This document shows positions 1 to 8,889 of a stretch of 64,000 bases of DNA, piece after piece (the first letter of the stretch is position 1; every line of letters begins with the position of its first letter). The stretch lies in the NCBI RefSeq assembly GCF_013363995.1, contig NZ_JABWGO010000015.1, positions 62,001-126,000 of the forward strand, in the 5' to 3' direction. The DNA comes from Nonomuraea rhodomycinica. Lineage in GTDB: Bacteria; Actinomycetota; Actinomycetes; Streptosporangiales; Streptosporangiaceae. Below the pieces are notes generated by a model. It did no database searches. It was not told where the DNA came from and saw only the letters and a list, made by a program, of their open reading frames with translations. A program made the translations under genes and the position numbers.

Positions 1-1605
1 AGCGGAGTCACCGCCGCCCACGAGTGGCTGCGGCGCGACCCGAAGGCCCGCGTGCTCGTCCTCGACAACCACGACGAGATCGGCGGGCACGCGCGGCGCA
101 ACGAGTTCAGGGGCGGCGCCCGGCCGGGACCGCTGATCGGGCCGGGCGGCTCGCCGTCGCTCGGCCCGCCCGAGGCGTGGACGCCCGAGGGCAAGGAGCT
201 GCTCGCCCTCCTCGGCGTCGAGCCGGACACGCTGGCCGGCCGCGTGGACCGCGAGCTCTACCCGGGGCTCGGGCTGCGCAAGGGCGTGATGTGCGACCGG
301 GAGGCGTTCGGGCACGACCGGCTGGTGGCCTTCGAGCCCGGCGGGCGGGCCGAGGACTGGGTGAGCCGCCTGCCGATCGCCGAGCAGGCCCGCCGTGACC
401 TGGTCATGCTCTGCACCGACCCGCCCGACTGGTTCTCCGGGATGGCCGACGAGGAGAAGGAGCGGCGGCTGGCGGAGCTGACCTACTCGGCGTTCCTGCT
501 GGAGGTGTGCGGGGTCCACCCGGACGTGGAGCGGTTCTGCCGCACGATGCCGTGCGCCCGCTGGGGCCTCGGCGCCGACGCCTTCGGCGCGATCGACGCC
601 TGGGGGACGGCGCGCCGGTGGGACTTCCCCGGCTTCGGCGGCCTGGGCCTCGACCGGGGCAAGCCGTCGCGGTTCAACTCGCCCACGGTGCGCAAGGAGT
701 GGGACGCGGGCGCGCCGGTCCGCTTCCCCGAGGGCAACCAGGCGCTGGTGCGGATGCTGGTGGGCCGGATGGTCCCCGGCTTCGCCGGCTCCTCGTCCGC
801 GGACGGCGTGACCACGGCCGCCTACGACTACGCCCGCCTGGACCGGCCGGGCGGCCGGGTCCGCGTCCGGCTGTCCAGCCCCGTGGTGTCGGTGCGCGAC
901 GACGGCTCCGCCGCGACGGTCGGCTACTTCGACGGCTACCGGCTGAGGACCGTGAGCGCGGGGGCCGTGGTGCTCGCCTGCTGGCACACCGTCATCCCGT
1001 ACCTCGTGCCGGAGCTGCCGGCCGACCAGCGGCGCGCGCTGCGGGCCGCCGTCAAGACGCCCGTGCTGCACGCCACCGTACGGCTGCGCGACTGGCGGGC
1101 CTGGCACCGTGCGGGGGTGCGGGCCGTGCGGTGGACGGGCGCGTACTGGTGCCAGACGGAGCTGGGACGGCCCGTGAGCGCCCCCGGCTACCAGTGCCCC
1201 ACGGACCCCGCCGAGCCGATCCTGGCGCATCTGGTGGCCGCGCCGAGCCGCTCGGAGCTCGGGCCGGCCCGTGGGGCCGCCGCGGGCCGGCAGGAGCTCC
1301 TCAAGGTGCCGTACGAGGAGCTGGAGTACACGCTGCGCGACCAGCTCACCCGGCTGCTGGAGCCGCACGGCTTCGACCCGGCCGCCGACGTCGAGGCCGT
1401 CACGGTCAACCGGTGGGGGCACGGGTACGCGCCCGAGTACCGCAGGCCGTGGGACGGCTTCTACCCCGACGGCCCGCTCCCCGCGGAGGCCGCCCGGCGG
1501 CCGTTCGGCCGGATCGCGATCGCGAACGCCGACGCCGAGCCGGGGGGCGGCTTCGACTCCGCGGTCACGGCGGCCTACCGGGCGGTGGACGACCTGACCC
1601 GCTGA
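1..1605 (+). CDS. FAD/NAD(P)-dependent oxidoreductase, spermidine-dehydrogenase-like (5' partial)
   Basis: The frame is open from the first base, so the gene starts left of the window and the beginning of the Rossmann fold is missing. The visible N-terminus reads VLVLDNHDEIGGHARRNEF, which is the second strand and GG-doublet of an NAD_binding_8 FAD-binding fold. Further on, a GNQALVR stretch and a VNRWGHGYAPEY motif resemble spermidine dehydrogenase-type amine oxidases, and GFDSAVTAAYRAVDDL fits the closing FAD-binding helix. A flavin-linked amine or polyamine oxidation is the family expectation; the substrate cannot be read from the sequence. It faces a convergent SDR gene 59 bp downstream. 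Confidence 0.85.
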   Translation, partial: SGVTAAHEWLRRDPKARVLVLDNHDEIGGHARRNEFRGGARPGPLIGPGGSPSLGPPEAWTPEGKELLALLGVEPDTLAGRVDRELYPGLGLRKGVMCDREAFGHDRLVAFEPGGRAEDWVSRLPIAEQARRDLVMLCTDPPDWFSGMADEEKERRLAELTYSAFLLEVCGVHPDVERFCRTMPCARWGLGADAFGAIDAWGTARRWDFPGFGGLGLDRGKPSRFNSPTVRKEWDAGAPVRFPEGNQALVRMLVGRMVPGFAGSSSADGVTTAAYDYARLDRPGGRVRVRLSSPVVSVRDDGSAATVGYFDGYRLRTVSAGAVVLACWHTVIPYLVPELPADQRRALRAAVKTPVLHATVRLRDWRAWHRAGVRAVRWTGAYWCQTELGRPVSAPGYQCPTDPAEPILAHLVAAPSRSELGPARGAAAGRQELLKVPYEELEYTLRDQLTRLLEPHGFDPAADVEAVTVNRWGHGYAPEYRRPWDGFYPDGPLPAEAARRPFGRIAIANADAEPGGGFDSAVTAAYRAVDDLTR

Positions 1606-1664
1606 CGCGCCGGCCCACCGCACGACCTGACCCGCCGACCCGACCGACGGCCTGGCCGGCCGAC

Positions 1665-2447
1665 CTAACCGACGGCTTTCAGGGTGGCCTCCCAGAGGCG
1701 CTCGGCCAGGGCCGGGTCGGACATGGTGGCCGGCACCTCCCGGGGCTCCCGCCCGTCGAAGTACCGGCCCTGGTGCTCCACCCCGTCGCGGTGCGTGGCC
1801 AGGTGGACCAGGGTGCGCGCCCCGTGCTCGGGCGGCTTGGCGTACCCGGGCAGCGCCAGGAAGACCCGCATGAGCAGCGACCCGGAGGCGAACCCGGTGC
1901 GGATCACCCCCGGGTGGAAGCACGTGGCCGCCACCCCGCGGGCCGCGAGCCCGACCGTGAACAGCGCGTTGGCCTGCTTGGTGTCGCCGTACTGGAGCCA
2001 GCCGTTCCACCTGCGCCGCTCCCGCGACAGGTCGGCCGGGTCGAGCCGGCCGCTCCGGGCCGCCCGGGACGACGTGGTCACCACCCTCTCGACCCGGTCC
2101 CCCAGGGTTCGGGTCAGCACGAACGGCGCCAGATGGTTGACCTGAATCATGAGCTCGTGGCCGTCCGGGGTCACGGTCCGCTCGGTGCTCATGACCCCGG
2201 CGTTGTTGGCGAGCACCGCGATGCGCTCGTAACGCTCCGCGAGGCGGCCCGCGAGCGCCCGCACGTCCTCAAGCGACGTGAAGTCGCACGTCAGCACGTC
2301 GGCCTTCGGACCGGTCAGGCCGGCCGCCACCTCGTCGAGCCTGCGCCGGTCGCGGCCCACGAGTACCACCCGGTGCCCGCGGCGGGAAAGCTCGGCCGCC
2401 GCGGCGGCCCCGATCCCGGCGCTTGCCCCAGTAATCACGCTAATCAT
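1665..2447 (-). CDS. SDR family NAD(P)-dependent oxidoreductase
   Basis: A 260-residue classical short-chain dehydrogenase. It opens with TGASAGIG, the glycine-rich cofactor loop. The Arg-rich segment VGRDRRR after the second strand suggests NADP(H). It has NNAG near residue 85 and the catalytic YGDTK (YxxxK) near residue 150, preceded by a TTSS serine region. The C-terminal half resembles retinol dehydrogenase/WW-oxidoreductase-like SDRs (FHPGVIRTG). The substrate is unknown. The start is 111 bp from the divergent conservon kinase, so the two promoters share that gap. Confidence 0.9.
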   Translation of the reverse strand: MISVITGASAGIGAAAAAELSRRGHRVVLVGRDRRRLDEVAAGLTGPKADVLTCDFTSLEDVRALAGRLAERYERIAVLANNAGVMSTERTVTPDGHELMIQVNHLAPFVLTRTLGDRVERVVTTSSRAARSGRLDPADLSRERRRWNGWLQYGDTKQANALFTVGLAARGVAATCFHPGVIRTGFASGSLLMRVFLALPGYAKPPEHGARTLVHLATHRDGVEHQGRYFDGREPREVPATMSDPALAERLWEATLKAVG

Positions 2448-2479
2448 CCTGTTCCTCCCACTGCGCCGGGAGCTTAAAC

Positions 2480-2492
2480 GGTGCTAGTCTCC
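2480..2492 (+). promoter_or_regulatory. Candidate -10 region of the complete conservon
   Basis: GGTGCTAGTCTCC contains a TAGTCT -10-like hexamer about 70 bp before the kinase ATG. It is preceded by CTTAAACG and followed by GCGATCTTC. The same words (CTTAAACG, GGTGCTATTCTC, GCGATCTTC) occur upstream of the second conservon kinase on the minus strand. This is a sequence observation; promoter activity is inferred. Confidence 0.4.
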
Positions 2493-2558
2493 TGTGCGAT
2501 CTTCCGGAGGTGTATTTACACAAAAGGTGGAAATGCCCCTCGACTCCGAGGTTGGGAC

Positions 2559-4763
2559 ATGGGCTCGCGTAACCGGTCAATTCGGTTCAAGATCTTCTTA
2601 TTGCTGCTACTACCCCTCCTATCTCTGAGCGCGTTGTGGGGGTTCGCCCTGAACCTCACGGTCGGTGATGGGCAGGCCCTCCTGCGGACCAACACCCTGT
2701 ACCAGACGGTCGGGGTCACCTCGACCGAGCTGGGCCTCCAGCTTCAGGCCGAACGCGCCCGCTCCGCCGTGGCCGTCACCACGCGTGAGCTCACCAAGGA
2801 CCTCGGTGCCCAGCGAGCCCGCACCGACAAGGCCGTCGCCGACTTCCGCCGCGCCGCCGTCGAGGCCGGCGACGCCGTCACCGCCGAGCTGCGCCGCCCC
2901 CTCGACACCCTCGACGGCGCGCTCGCCCGCCTCGGCTCCATCCGCGCCGACATCGACGCCGGCCTCAGCTCCCGCCTCGTGGGCATCAACGCCTACAACG
3001 CCGTCCTCGACGCCCTCTTCCGCTTCTACGACCACATGGTCTCCGTGCCCGACCTCCCGCTCTTCCAGCAGGCCACGGCCATGCAGGCGATGGGCAACGC
3101 CCGCGAGGTCATCGCCCGCGAGCACGCCCTGATCAGCGGCGCCCTGGTCGACGGGCAGCTCACCCAGCCCGAGGCCGCCGCGTTCACCGAGTACACCGCC
3201 ACCCGCACGTTCCTGCACTCCCGCGGCCTGGCCGGCCTCGACGTCGCGCTGCGCGGGCCGTACGAGAAGGTCTTCGACGGCGCCACCTTCCGCGACTTCG
3301 CCCGGATGGAGAAGCGGATCGTCACCACCGGCGAGCCGCCGCCCGACGGCGCCGCCTGGAACGCGGCCGTCGGCCAGGTGATGGCCCAGCTCGACCGGCT
3401 CGGCGTCTCCTCCTCCGAGGTGCTCTCCGACCGCGCCACCGGGGCGGCCACCGTCATCCTCGTCCGCATCGGCATCGCCGGCGTCGTCGGCCTGATCGCG
3501 GTCCTCGCCTCGATCGTCATCTCGGTGCGCCTCGGCCGCCGCCTGGGCGCCGAGCTGGCCGGGCTGCGCGCCGCCGCGGTCGAGCTGTCGGAGGAGCGGC
3601 TGCCCGCCCTGGTCGAGCGCCTGCGCCGCGGCGACGACGTGGACGCCGCGAAGGACGTCAAGCCGCTCAAGGTCAGCGGCTCCGCCGAGATCACCGACGT
3701 GGGCCGCGCGTTCGCCTCCGTCCAGTGCACCGCCGTACGGGCCGCCGTGGGGCAGGCCGAGCTGCGCCGCGGCGTGAGCCAGGTCTTCCTCAACCTCGCC
3801 CGGCGCAAGCAGGGCCTGCTGCACCGCCAGCTCGCGCTGCTCGACAGCATGCAGCGCCGCACCCACGACCCCGACCGCCTGGAAGAGCTCTTCCGCGTCG
3901 ACCACCTCACCACCCGCATGCGCCGCCACGCCGAGAGCCTCATCGTGCTGTCGGGGTCGGCTCCCGGGCGGGCCTGGCGCAAGCCGGTGTCCGTGCTCGA
4001 CATCGTGCGGGCCGCCGTCGCCGAGGTCGAGGAGTACACGCGGGTCACGGTGGAGTCCATGCCGGCCGGCGCCATCGACGGCGGCGTCGCGGCCGACCTC
4101 ACCCACCTGGTGGCCGAGCTGGTCGAGAACGCGACCCTGTACTCGCCGCCCGACACGCCGATCCACGTCCGCGGCGACCTGGTGAGCAACGGGTACGCGA
4201 TCGAGGTGGAGGACCGGGGACTCGGGCTCCCCCAGGCCGAGTACGCCGCGATCAACGCGCGGCTGGCCCGCCCTCCGGAGTTCGACCTCGCCGACAGCGA
4301 CCGGCTCGGCCTGTTCGTGGTCGGCAAGCTGGCCGAGCGGCACGGCATCCAGGTGATGCTGCGCCGCTCGCCGTTCGGCGGCACCACGGCGATCGTCCTG
4401 GTGCCGCGCTCGCTGGTCAGCGAGCAGACGGCGTTGACGGCCGGCGACGGCGACCGTGACACCGGCCGCGAGGCCGGCGAGGACACGGGCGGCGGCGCCG
4501 CCCGGAGCACCGCCTCCGGGCTGCCCAGCCGGACGAGGAAGAAGAAGGCCCTCGCCGTGGTGAGCGGCGGGACCCATGCCGGCCTGCCCACGCGGGTCCG
4601 GCAGGCGAACCTGGCACCCCAGCTTCGGGCGGACCCGACGCCCGAGCCGGAGCCGGAGCAGACGACGGAACGCTCTCCCGACGAGGTACGCGATCTGTTC
4701 TCCGCGTTCCAACGGGGAACCCAACGCGCCCGAGAAGAAGCAAAAGAGGAGGGGGAGGCATGA
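2559..4763 (+). CDS. cvnA: CvnA-type sensor kinase-like ATPase with nitrate/nitrite-sensing (NIT) domain
   Basis: A 734-residue membrane protein and first gene of a complete conservon. It has an N-terminal membrane segment (residues about 10-30), an extracellular NIT-like helical domain, and a second membrane segment at about 297-322. A HAMP-like linker and a C-terminal HATPase domain follow, with N-box LVENATLYSP, G1 box VEDRGLGLP and G2 region GLFVVGKLAERHG. The tail is low-complexity and charged. I start at MGSRNRSIRF because the same MxSxxRSIRFKI start occurs in the paralogue at 8827, and the in-frame upstream codons look like leader. It overlaps the next gene by ATGA. In the family, CvnA acts with CvnB, C and D as a membrane-associated, GPCR-like switch. 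Confidence 0.92.
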   Translation: MGSRNRSIRFKIFLLLLLPLLSLSALWGFALNLTVGDGQALLRTNTLYQTVGVTSTELGLQLQAERARSAVAVTTRELTKDLGAQRARTDKAVADFRRAAVEAGDAVTAELRRPLDTLDGALARLGSIRADIDAGLSSRLVGINAYNAVLDALFRFYDHMVSVPDLPLFQQATAMQAMGNAREVIAREHALISGALVDGQLTQPEAAAFTEYTATRTFLHSRGLAGLDVALRGPYEKVFDGATFRDFARMEKRIVTTGEPPPDGAAWNAAVGQVMAQLDRLGVSSSEVLSDRATGAATVILVRIGIAGVVGLIAVLASIVISVRLGRRLGAELAGLRAAAVELSEERLPALVERLRRGDDVDAAKDVKPLKVSGSAEITDVGRAFASVQCTAVRAAVGQAELRRGVSQVFLNLARRKQGLLHRQLALLDSMQRRTHDPDRLEELFRVDHLTTRMRRHAESLIVLSGSAPGRAWRKPVSVLDIVRAAVAEVEEYTRVTVESMPAGAIDGGVAADLTHLVAELVENATLYSPPDTPIHVRGDLVSNGYAIEVEDRGLGLPQAEYAAINARLARPPEFDLADSDRLGLFVVGKLAERHGIQVMLRRSPFGGTTAIVLVPRSLVSEQTALTAGDGDRDTGREAGEDTGGGAARSTASGLPSRTRKKKALAVVSGGTHAGLPTRVRQANLAPQLRADPTPEPEPEQTTERSPDEVRDLFSAFQRGTQRAREEAKEEGEA

Positions 4764-5167
4764 GCGCGCCCACGACCAACACCGGTGAGCTGAACTGGCT
4801 GCTCGACGACCTGACGACCAGGGTCGCGGCGGTCCGTCAGGCCGTGATCCTGTCGACCGACGGCCTGGCGGTGGGCTACTCCAAGGGGCTGACCCGCGAG
4901 GACGCCGAGCACCTGTCGGCCGTGGCGGCCGGGTTCCAGAGCCTCGCCCGCGGCACCGGACGCCACTTCGGCGGCGGCGACGTCCGCCAGACCATCGTGG
5001 AGATGGAGTCGGCGTTCCTGTTCGTGACCGCGGCCGGCCAGGGCACCTGCCTGGCCGTGCTGGCCGAGGCGAACGTCGACGTCGGTCACATCGCCTACGA
5101 GATGGCGATGCTGGTCAAGCGGGTGGGCCAGCACATCTCGACCAACCCGCGAAACACGGCGCCATGA
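4760..5167 (+). CDS. cvnB: Roadblock/LC7 domain protein, conservon CvnB
   Basis: A 135-residue single-domain Roadblock/LC7 protein (GELNWLLDDLTTRVAAVRQAVILSTDGLAVG), the family that modulates small GTPases such as the CvnD/MglA type. Its start codon overlaps the stop of cvnA (ATGA), and its own stop overlaps the start of cvnC, so translation is coupled through the operon. Family knowledge places it as a regulator of the CvnD GTPase on the membrane complex. Confidence 0.93.
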   Translation: MSAPTTNTGELNWLLDDLTTRVAAVRQAVILSTDGLAVGYSKGLTREDAEHLSAVAAGFQSLARGTGRHFGGGDVRQTIVEMESAFLFVTAAGQGTCLAVLAEANVDVGHIAYEMAMLVKRVGQHISTNPRNTAP

Positions 5168-5538
5168 CGGAGACCCCCCAGTGGCTGGACGACGCGGCGG
5201 GACCGGTCGTCCGGCCCTACGCGCTCATCCAGGGGAGGACGAGGTCGTCGGGAGACGCCTTCGACCTCGTCGCCACCGTGACCGTCGTCAGGGAGCCCTC
5301 CGGCGAGGCGGCGGGCGAGCTGGGGCCCGAGCAGCGGCTCATCCTGCGGGCGGCGCGCTCCCCGATCTCGGTCGCCGACGTGGCCGTCGAGCTGGACCTG
5401 CCCATCGGGGTCGTACGGGTGCTGCTGGGCGATCTGCGTGACAACGGCCTCATCTCTGTGACCTCTCCCTCAGCGGCTCGGCAGCGTTCGAACGAGGGCA
5501 TTCTCAAGGAAGTGATCAATGGACTCCGGGCTCTCTGA
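5164..5538 (+). CDS. cvnC: DUF742 protein, conservon CvnC
   Basis: A 124-residue DUF742 protein. It shows the signature opening WLDDAAGPVVRPYALIQGRT, a central winged-helix-like segment (LPIGVVRVLLGDLRDNGLISV) and the family ending VINGLRAL. It overlaps cvnB by four bases and its last 20 bases overlap the start of cvnD. A second DUF742 gene with the same start and end signatures lies at 6144-6518 on the other strand. Its biochemical role within conservons is not established. Confidence 0.93.
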   Translation: MTETPQWLDDAAGPVVRPYALIQGRTRSSGDAFDLVATVTVVREPSGEAAGELGPEQRLILRAARSPISVADVAVELDLPIGVVRVLLGDLRDNGLISVTSPSAARQRSNEGILKEVINGLRAL

Positions 5539-6091
5539 CGACCCCGTGGCGCTGAAGATCCTCGTCGCGGGGGGCTTCGGCGTCGGCAAGACCACCCTCG
5601 TGGGCGCCATCAGCGAGATCAAGCCGCTGCGCACGGAGGAGGTGCTGTCGGAGCGCGGGATCGGCGTGGACGACATCGACGGCGTGGAGGCCAAGACCAC
5701 CACCACCGTCGCCATGGACTTCGGCCGCATCACCATCCGCGACGGGCTGGTCGTCTACCTGTTCGGGACGCCGGGGCAGGAGCGGTTCTGGTTCATGTGG
5801 GACGAGCTGTCCTACGGCGCGCTCGGGGCCGTGGTCATCGCCGACACCCGGCGGCTGACCGACTGCTTCCCGTCCGTGGACTACTTCGAGCAGCGCGGCA
5901 CGCCGTTCGTGGTGGCCGTCAACTGCTTCGACGGCGCCGAGCGGCACAGCGTGGACGACGTGCGGATCGCGCTCGACCTGGACCCGGACGTACCGGTGCT
6001 GCTGTGCGACGTACGGCGGCGCAGCTCCGCCAAGGAGGTCATGGTCACGCTGGTGGAGCACTCCCTGCGGACCCTGACCGCGGCGGGCTGA
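5519..6091 (+). CDS. cvnD: Conservon GTPase CvnD (MglA-like small GTP-binding protein)
   Basis: A 190-residue Ras-like GTPase. The P-loop is GGFGVGKTT near residue 20. A switch region TTTTVAMDFGRI and the DxxG-equivalent LFGTPGQERF follow; the last is the Gly-Thr-Pro-Gly-Gln form typical of CvnD proteins. The base-recognition motif is VNCFD, in place of NKxD. It is the last gene of the complete A-B-C-D conservon. A convergent, shortened conservon begins only 52 bp past its stop codon. Confidence 0.93.
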   Translation: MDSGLSDDPVALKILVAGGFGVGKTTLVGAISEIKPLRTEEVLSERGIGVDDIDGVEAKTTTTVAMDFGRITIRDGLVVYLFGTPGQERFWFMWDELSYGALGAVVIADTRRLTDCFPSVDYFEQRGTPFVVAVNCFDGAERHSVDDVRIALDLDPDVPVLLCDVRRRSSAKEVMVTLVEHSLRTLTAAG

Positions 6092-6143
6092 CGCCCCGGC
6101 GCCCGCCCCCCCGACGCGGCGCCCCTCACGGCTCTGACGGGCG

Positions 6144-6518
6144 CTACAGCGCCCGCAGGCCGTTGATGACCTCTCTCAGCAGGTTCTCCGTCGCGCCCGT
6201 GCCCTTCGCGAGCGGCGGACGCACCGAGACCAGCCCGTAGTGCAGCAGGTCGCCCAGGAGCACCCGCACCACCCCGACGGGGAGCTGCAGCTCCGCGGCG
6301 AGCTCCACCACCGGCCTGGCCTGCGCGGCCACGGTGGCGATCAGCCGCCGGTGCTGCGCGCTCAGCTCCGCCTTGGCCGGCACCGGCAGGCCGCTGGCCA
6401 CCACCGTCGCCAGCAGGTCGATCTCGGGCGCGGAGGACCTGGTGCGTCCACGGGCGACCGCGTACGGCCGCACCACCGGCCCGGCCTCCTCGTCCACCCA
6501 CTCGGGCTCGCGGCTCAC
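6144..6518 (-). CDS. DUF742 protein of a second, incomplete conservon
   Basis: A 124-residue DUF742 protein (EPEWVDEEAGPVVRPYAVARGRT at the N-terminus, REVINGLRAL at the end), the same length as the CvnC homologue at 5164. The start is a GTG whose TG is shared with the TGA stop of the upstream kinase (GTGA overlap at 6515-6518), so the two are translationally coupled. No Roadblock gene lies between kinase and DUF742, and no CvnD GTPase follows. Downstream lies only a 52-bp gap and then the 3' end of the other conservon. Confidence 0.92.
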   Translation of the reverse strand: MSREPEWVDEEAGPVVRPYAVARGRTRSSAPEIDLLATVVASGLPVPAKAELSAQHRRLIATVAAQARPVVELAAELQLPVGVVRVLLGDLLHYGLVSVRPPLAKGTGATENLLREVINGLRAL

Positions 6519-8827
6519 GACTGAGTTCCCCCATCCTGGTCGCTGTCCTGGCGCCCGCGCCGCCAGCCCGACTGGAGGGAGGACAGCAGGGCCCTGGCCT
6601 CCTCGGGCGAGCGCTCCTCGACGGACTTGGCGGGCTGGTGCTGCGTCTGGGTCCTGGAGGGCAGGCCGGCCCCCTGCCGGCCGCTCGGGGCTGACGCTCC
6701 GGCCCCCTGCTGCTGGAGCTGGGGCGGCAGGTTGGTCTGCCGCACGCGGCGGGGCAGCCCGGGCCCGGCGTCCGGCTGCGACTGCGCCTGCTGCGTCTGG
6801 GGCGCCTGGGCGCGGCGGGACGTGCGGACCCGGCGCGGCAGCCCGCCCGGCCCGGTGGCGCCTTCCAGGGAGAGGGCGGGCCCCTCGGGGCCGTCGGCGT
6901 CCTGCCGGACCACCGACACCGACACCGGCTCGAACACCGGCATGTCCAGCGGCGGCGGCAGCATCTCCACCAGCATCGAGGGGATGAGCACGATCGCCGT
7001 GGTCCCGCCGTAGGGCGACGGCTTGAGCGTCACCGAGATGCCGTGCCGGTTGGCCAGCAGGCCGACCACCGCGAAGCCGAGCTGCTCGGTCTGCGACGGG
7101 TCGAAGTCGGGCGGGGCCGCCAGGCGCAGGTTGATCGCGTCGCGCTGCTCCGGCGACATGCCGAGGCCGCGGTCCTCCACCTCGACCGCGAAGCCGCGGC
7201 CGACCATCTCGCCGCGCACCGACACCTCGTTGCCGGGCGAGGAGAACGAGGTGGCGTTCTCGATCAGCTCGGCGAACAGGTGCATGAGGTCGGCCACCGC
7301 CGAGCCGGAGAAGCCGCACTCGGGCATCGGGTAGACGCGGACCCGGGTGTACTCCTCGACCTGGGCCGCGGCGCCGTTCAGCACGTCCTCGACCGGGATG
7401 GTGCCGCGCCAGCGGCGTCCGGCCGAGCCGCCCGACAGCAGCACCAGGCCCTCCGCGTGGCGGCGCATGCGGGTGGTGAGGTGGTCGAGCCTGAACAGCC
7501 GCTCCAGCGCCTCCGGCTCCTCGGTCTGGCGCTGCATGTCGTCGAGCAGCCTGAGCTGGCGCTGGAGCAGCGTCTGGCTGCGCCGGGCCAGGTTGCGCAG
7601 CGCCTCGGAGACGCCCTGGCGGAGCCTGGCCTGCTCGACGGCCGCGTCCACGGCGGTGCGCTGGACGCTGTCGAAGGCCGCCGCGAGGTCCCGGACCTCG
7701 CTCGTGGTCTGGTCGGCCACGGTGATGGGCGGCGCTTCGGCGTCGACGTCCACGCTGTCGCCCCTGCGCAGCCGGGTCACCACGTCGGGCAGCTTGATCT
7801 CGGCCAGGTCCAGGGCGCTGCGGCGCAGGGCGCCGAGGTCGTGGGCGATGCGCCGGCCGGCCCGGATGGACACGACGACGGAGAAGATGACCGCGAGCAG
7901 CCCGAGCGCGCCCGCGATGCCGGCGCGGACGATGATCGTGATGCCGGCCGGCTCGATCCGGGCGAGCAGCGCGTCACCGGTGCGCCAGACGGCCTCGGTG
8001 TAGTCCTTCAGCACCGGGTCGGCCAGCTCGCGCCACATCTGCATGTTGACGGGCTCGCCCATGATGTACGAGTCGAGGGCCCGCTCCATCGTGGCGAAGC
8101 GGGAGGAGGTCGCCACCTTCTGCACCCGGGCGCGCAGCTCGGGGTCCATGTTGGCCATGGCCGACGGGAGGAGGTTCTGCCGGGCGCCGTCGATGCGGGC
8201 CAGCAGGTGCAGGTCGGTCATGCTCGGCTTGCCGTCGGCGGCCACGATGAGCGCGTGCTCGCGGCTGAGCAGCTCGCGCACCTCGTCGGCGGCGATCAGG
8301 CCGTGACTCTGCCGGGCCAGGTCCACGTCGGTGCTCACCGTGAACGTGGAGTACATGATGTGGACGATGTCGGAGATCTCGGAGTACTGCTGGATCAGCG
8401 ACGAGGGGGTCATCTTGCCGGCGTCGACCTGCCGGCGCACCTCCGGCAGCCGCTCGATCGCCTCGAAGGCGCTCTTCAGCCGGTCGCGCATCTCCTGCGT
8501 CATGGCCGACTGGGTGCTCGGCGTCGTGCCGTTCTCGACCAGCTTGGCGCGGACCCGGTCCACCTTGACCCGGGCGTCGGTCAGCGCGGCGGGGTCGGTG
8601 GCGGTGCCCGCGAGCCGCTCGGCGGAGGCCAGGCGCTCCTGCTGGAGGTTGCCGACCATGCCGTCGGCGTAGTTGATGACGTTCGTCCAGATGGTCTGGG
8701 CCTTGAGCAGGTTGACGGCCTCGCCGATGGTGGTGGCGGCGGCGAAGGCCCAGAGCGCGACGAGAGAGACCAGGGGGATGACGAGCAGTGTCGAGATCTT
8801 GAATCTGATGGATCTGCCCGATGCCAT
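6515..8827 (-). CDS. CvnA-type NIT-domain sensor kinase-like ATPase (second conservon)
   Basis: A 770-residue paralogue of the protein at 2559. The start MASGRSIRFKISTLL follows a GGGAGCAGG ribosome site, and its RSIRFKI segment matches the paralogue. It has an N-terminal membrane helix, a NIT-like sensor region, a second membrane helix (IIVRAGIAGALGLLAVIFSVVVSI), a HAMP-like linker, and a HATPase domain (LIENATSFSSPGN, VEDRGLGMS, GFAVVGLLANRHGI). A long Gln/Pro/Ser-rich tail ends the protein. It is followed directly by a DUF742 gene with no cvnB between them. Codon use matches its neighbours, so it looks native rather than recently acquired. Confidence 0.92.
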   Translation of the reverse strand: MASGRSIRFKISTLLVIPLVSLVALWAFAAATTIGEAVNLLKAQTIWTNVINYADGMVGNLQQERLASAERLAGTATDPAALTDARVKVDRVRAKLVENGTTPSTQSAMTQEMRDRLKSAFEAIERLPEVRRQVDAGKMTPSSLIQQYSEISDIVHIMYSTFTVSTDVDLARQSHGLIAADEVRELLSREHALIVAADGKPSMTDLHLLARIDGARQNLLPSAMANMDPELRARVQKVATSSRFATMERALDSYIMGEPVNMQMWRELADPVLKDYTEAVWRTGDALLARIEPAGITIIVRAGIAGALGLLAVIFSVVVSIRAGRRIAHDLGALRRSALDLAEIKLPDVVTRLRRGDSVDVDAEAPPITVADQTTSEVRDLAAAFDSVQRTAVDAAVEQARLRQGVSEALRNLARRSQTLLQRQLRLLDDMQRQTEEPEALERLFRLDHLTTRMRRHAEGLVLLSGGSAGRRWRGTIPVEDVLNGAAAQVEEYTRVRVYPMPECGFSGSAVADLMHLFAELIENATSFSSPGNEVSVRGEMVGRGFAVEVEDRGLGMSPEQRDAINLRLAAPPDFDPSQTEQLGFAVVGLLANRHGISVTLKPSPYGGTTAIVLIPSMLVEMLPPPLDMPVFEPVSVSVVRQDADGPEGPALSLEGATGPGGLPRRVRTSRRAQAPQTQQAQSQPDAGPGLPRRVRQTNLPPQLQQQGAGASAPSGRQGAGLPSRTQTQHQPAKSVEERSPEEARALLSSLQSGWRRGRQDSDQDGGTQS

Positions 8828-8859
8828 GGTACCTGCTCCCGGATAGAAGATCGCGGGAG

Positions 8860-8887
8860 AGAATAGCACCGAAACAGGGGCGTTTAA
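8860..8887 (-). promoter_or_regulatory. Candidate promoter of the second conservon
   Basis: On the minus strand, TTAAAC and TATTCT are separated by 16 bp (CTTAAACG, then GGTGCTATTCTC). They are followed by GCGATCTTC, about 30 bp before the kinase ATG at 8827. The same three words occur in front of the other conservon kinase at about 2473-2503, but there TTAAACG and the -10-like block abut. That points to a shared ancestral promoter with a small deletion in one copy. Confidence 0.45.
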
Positions 8888-8889
8888 GA

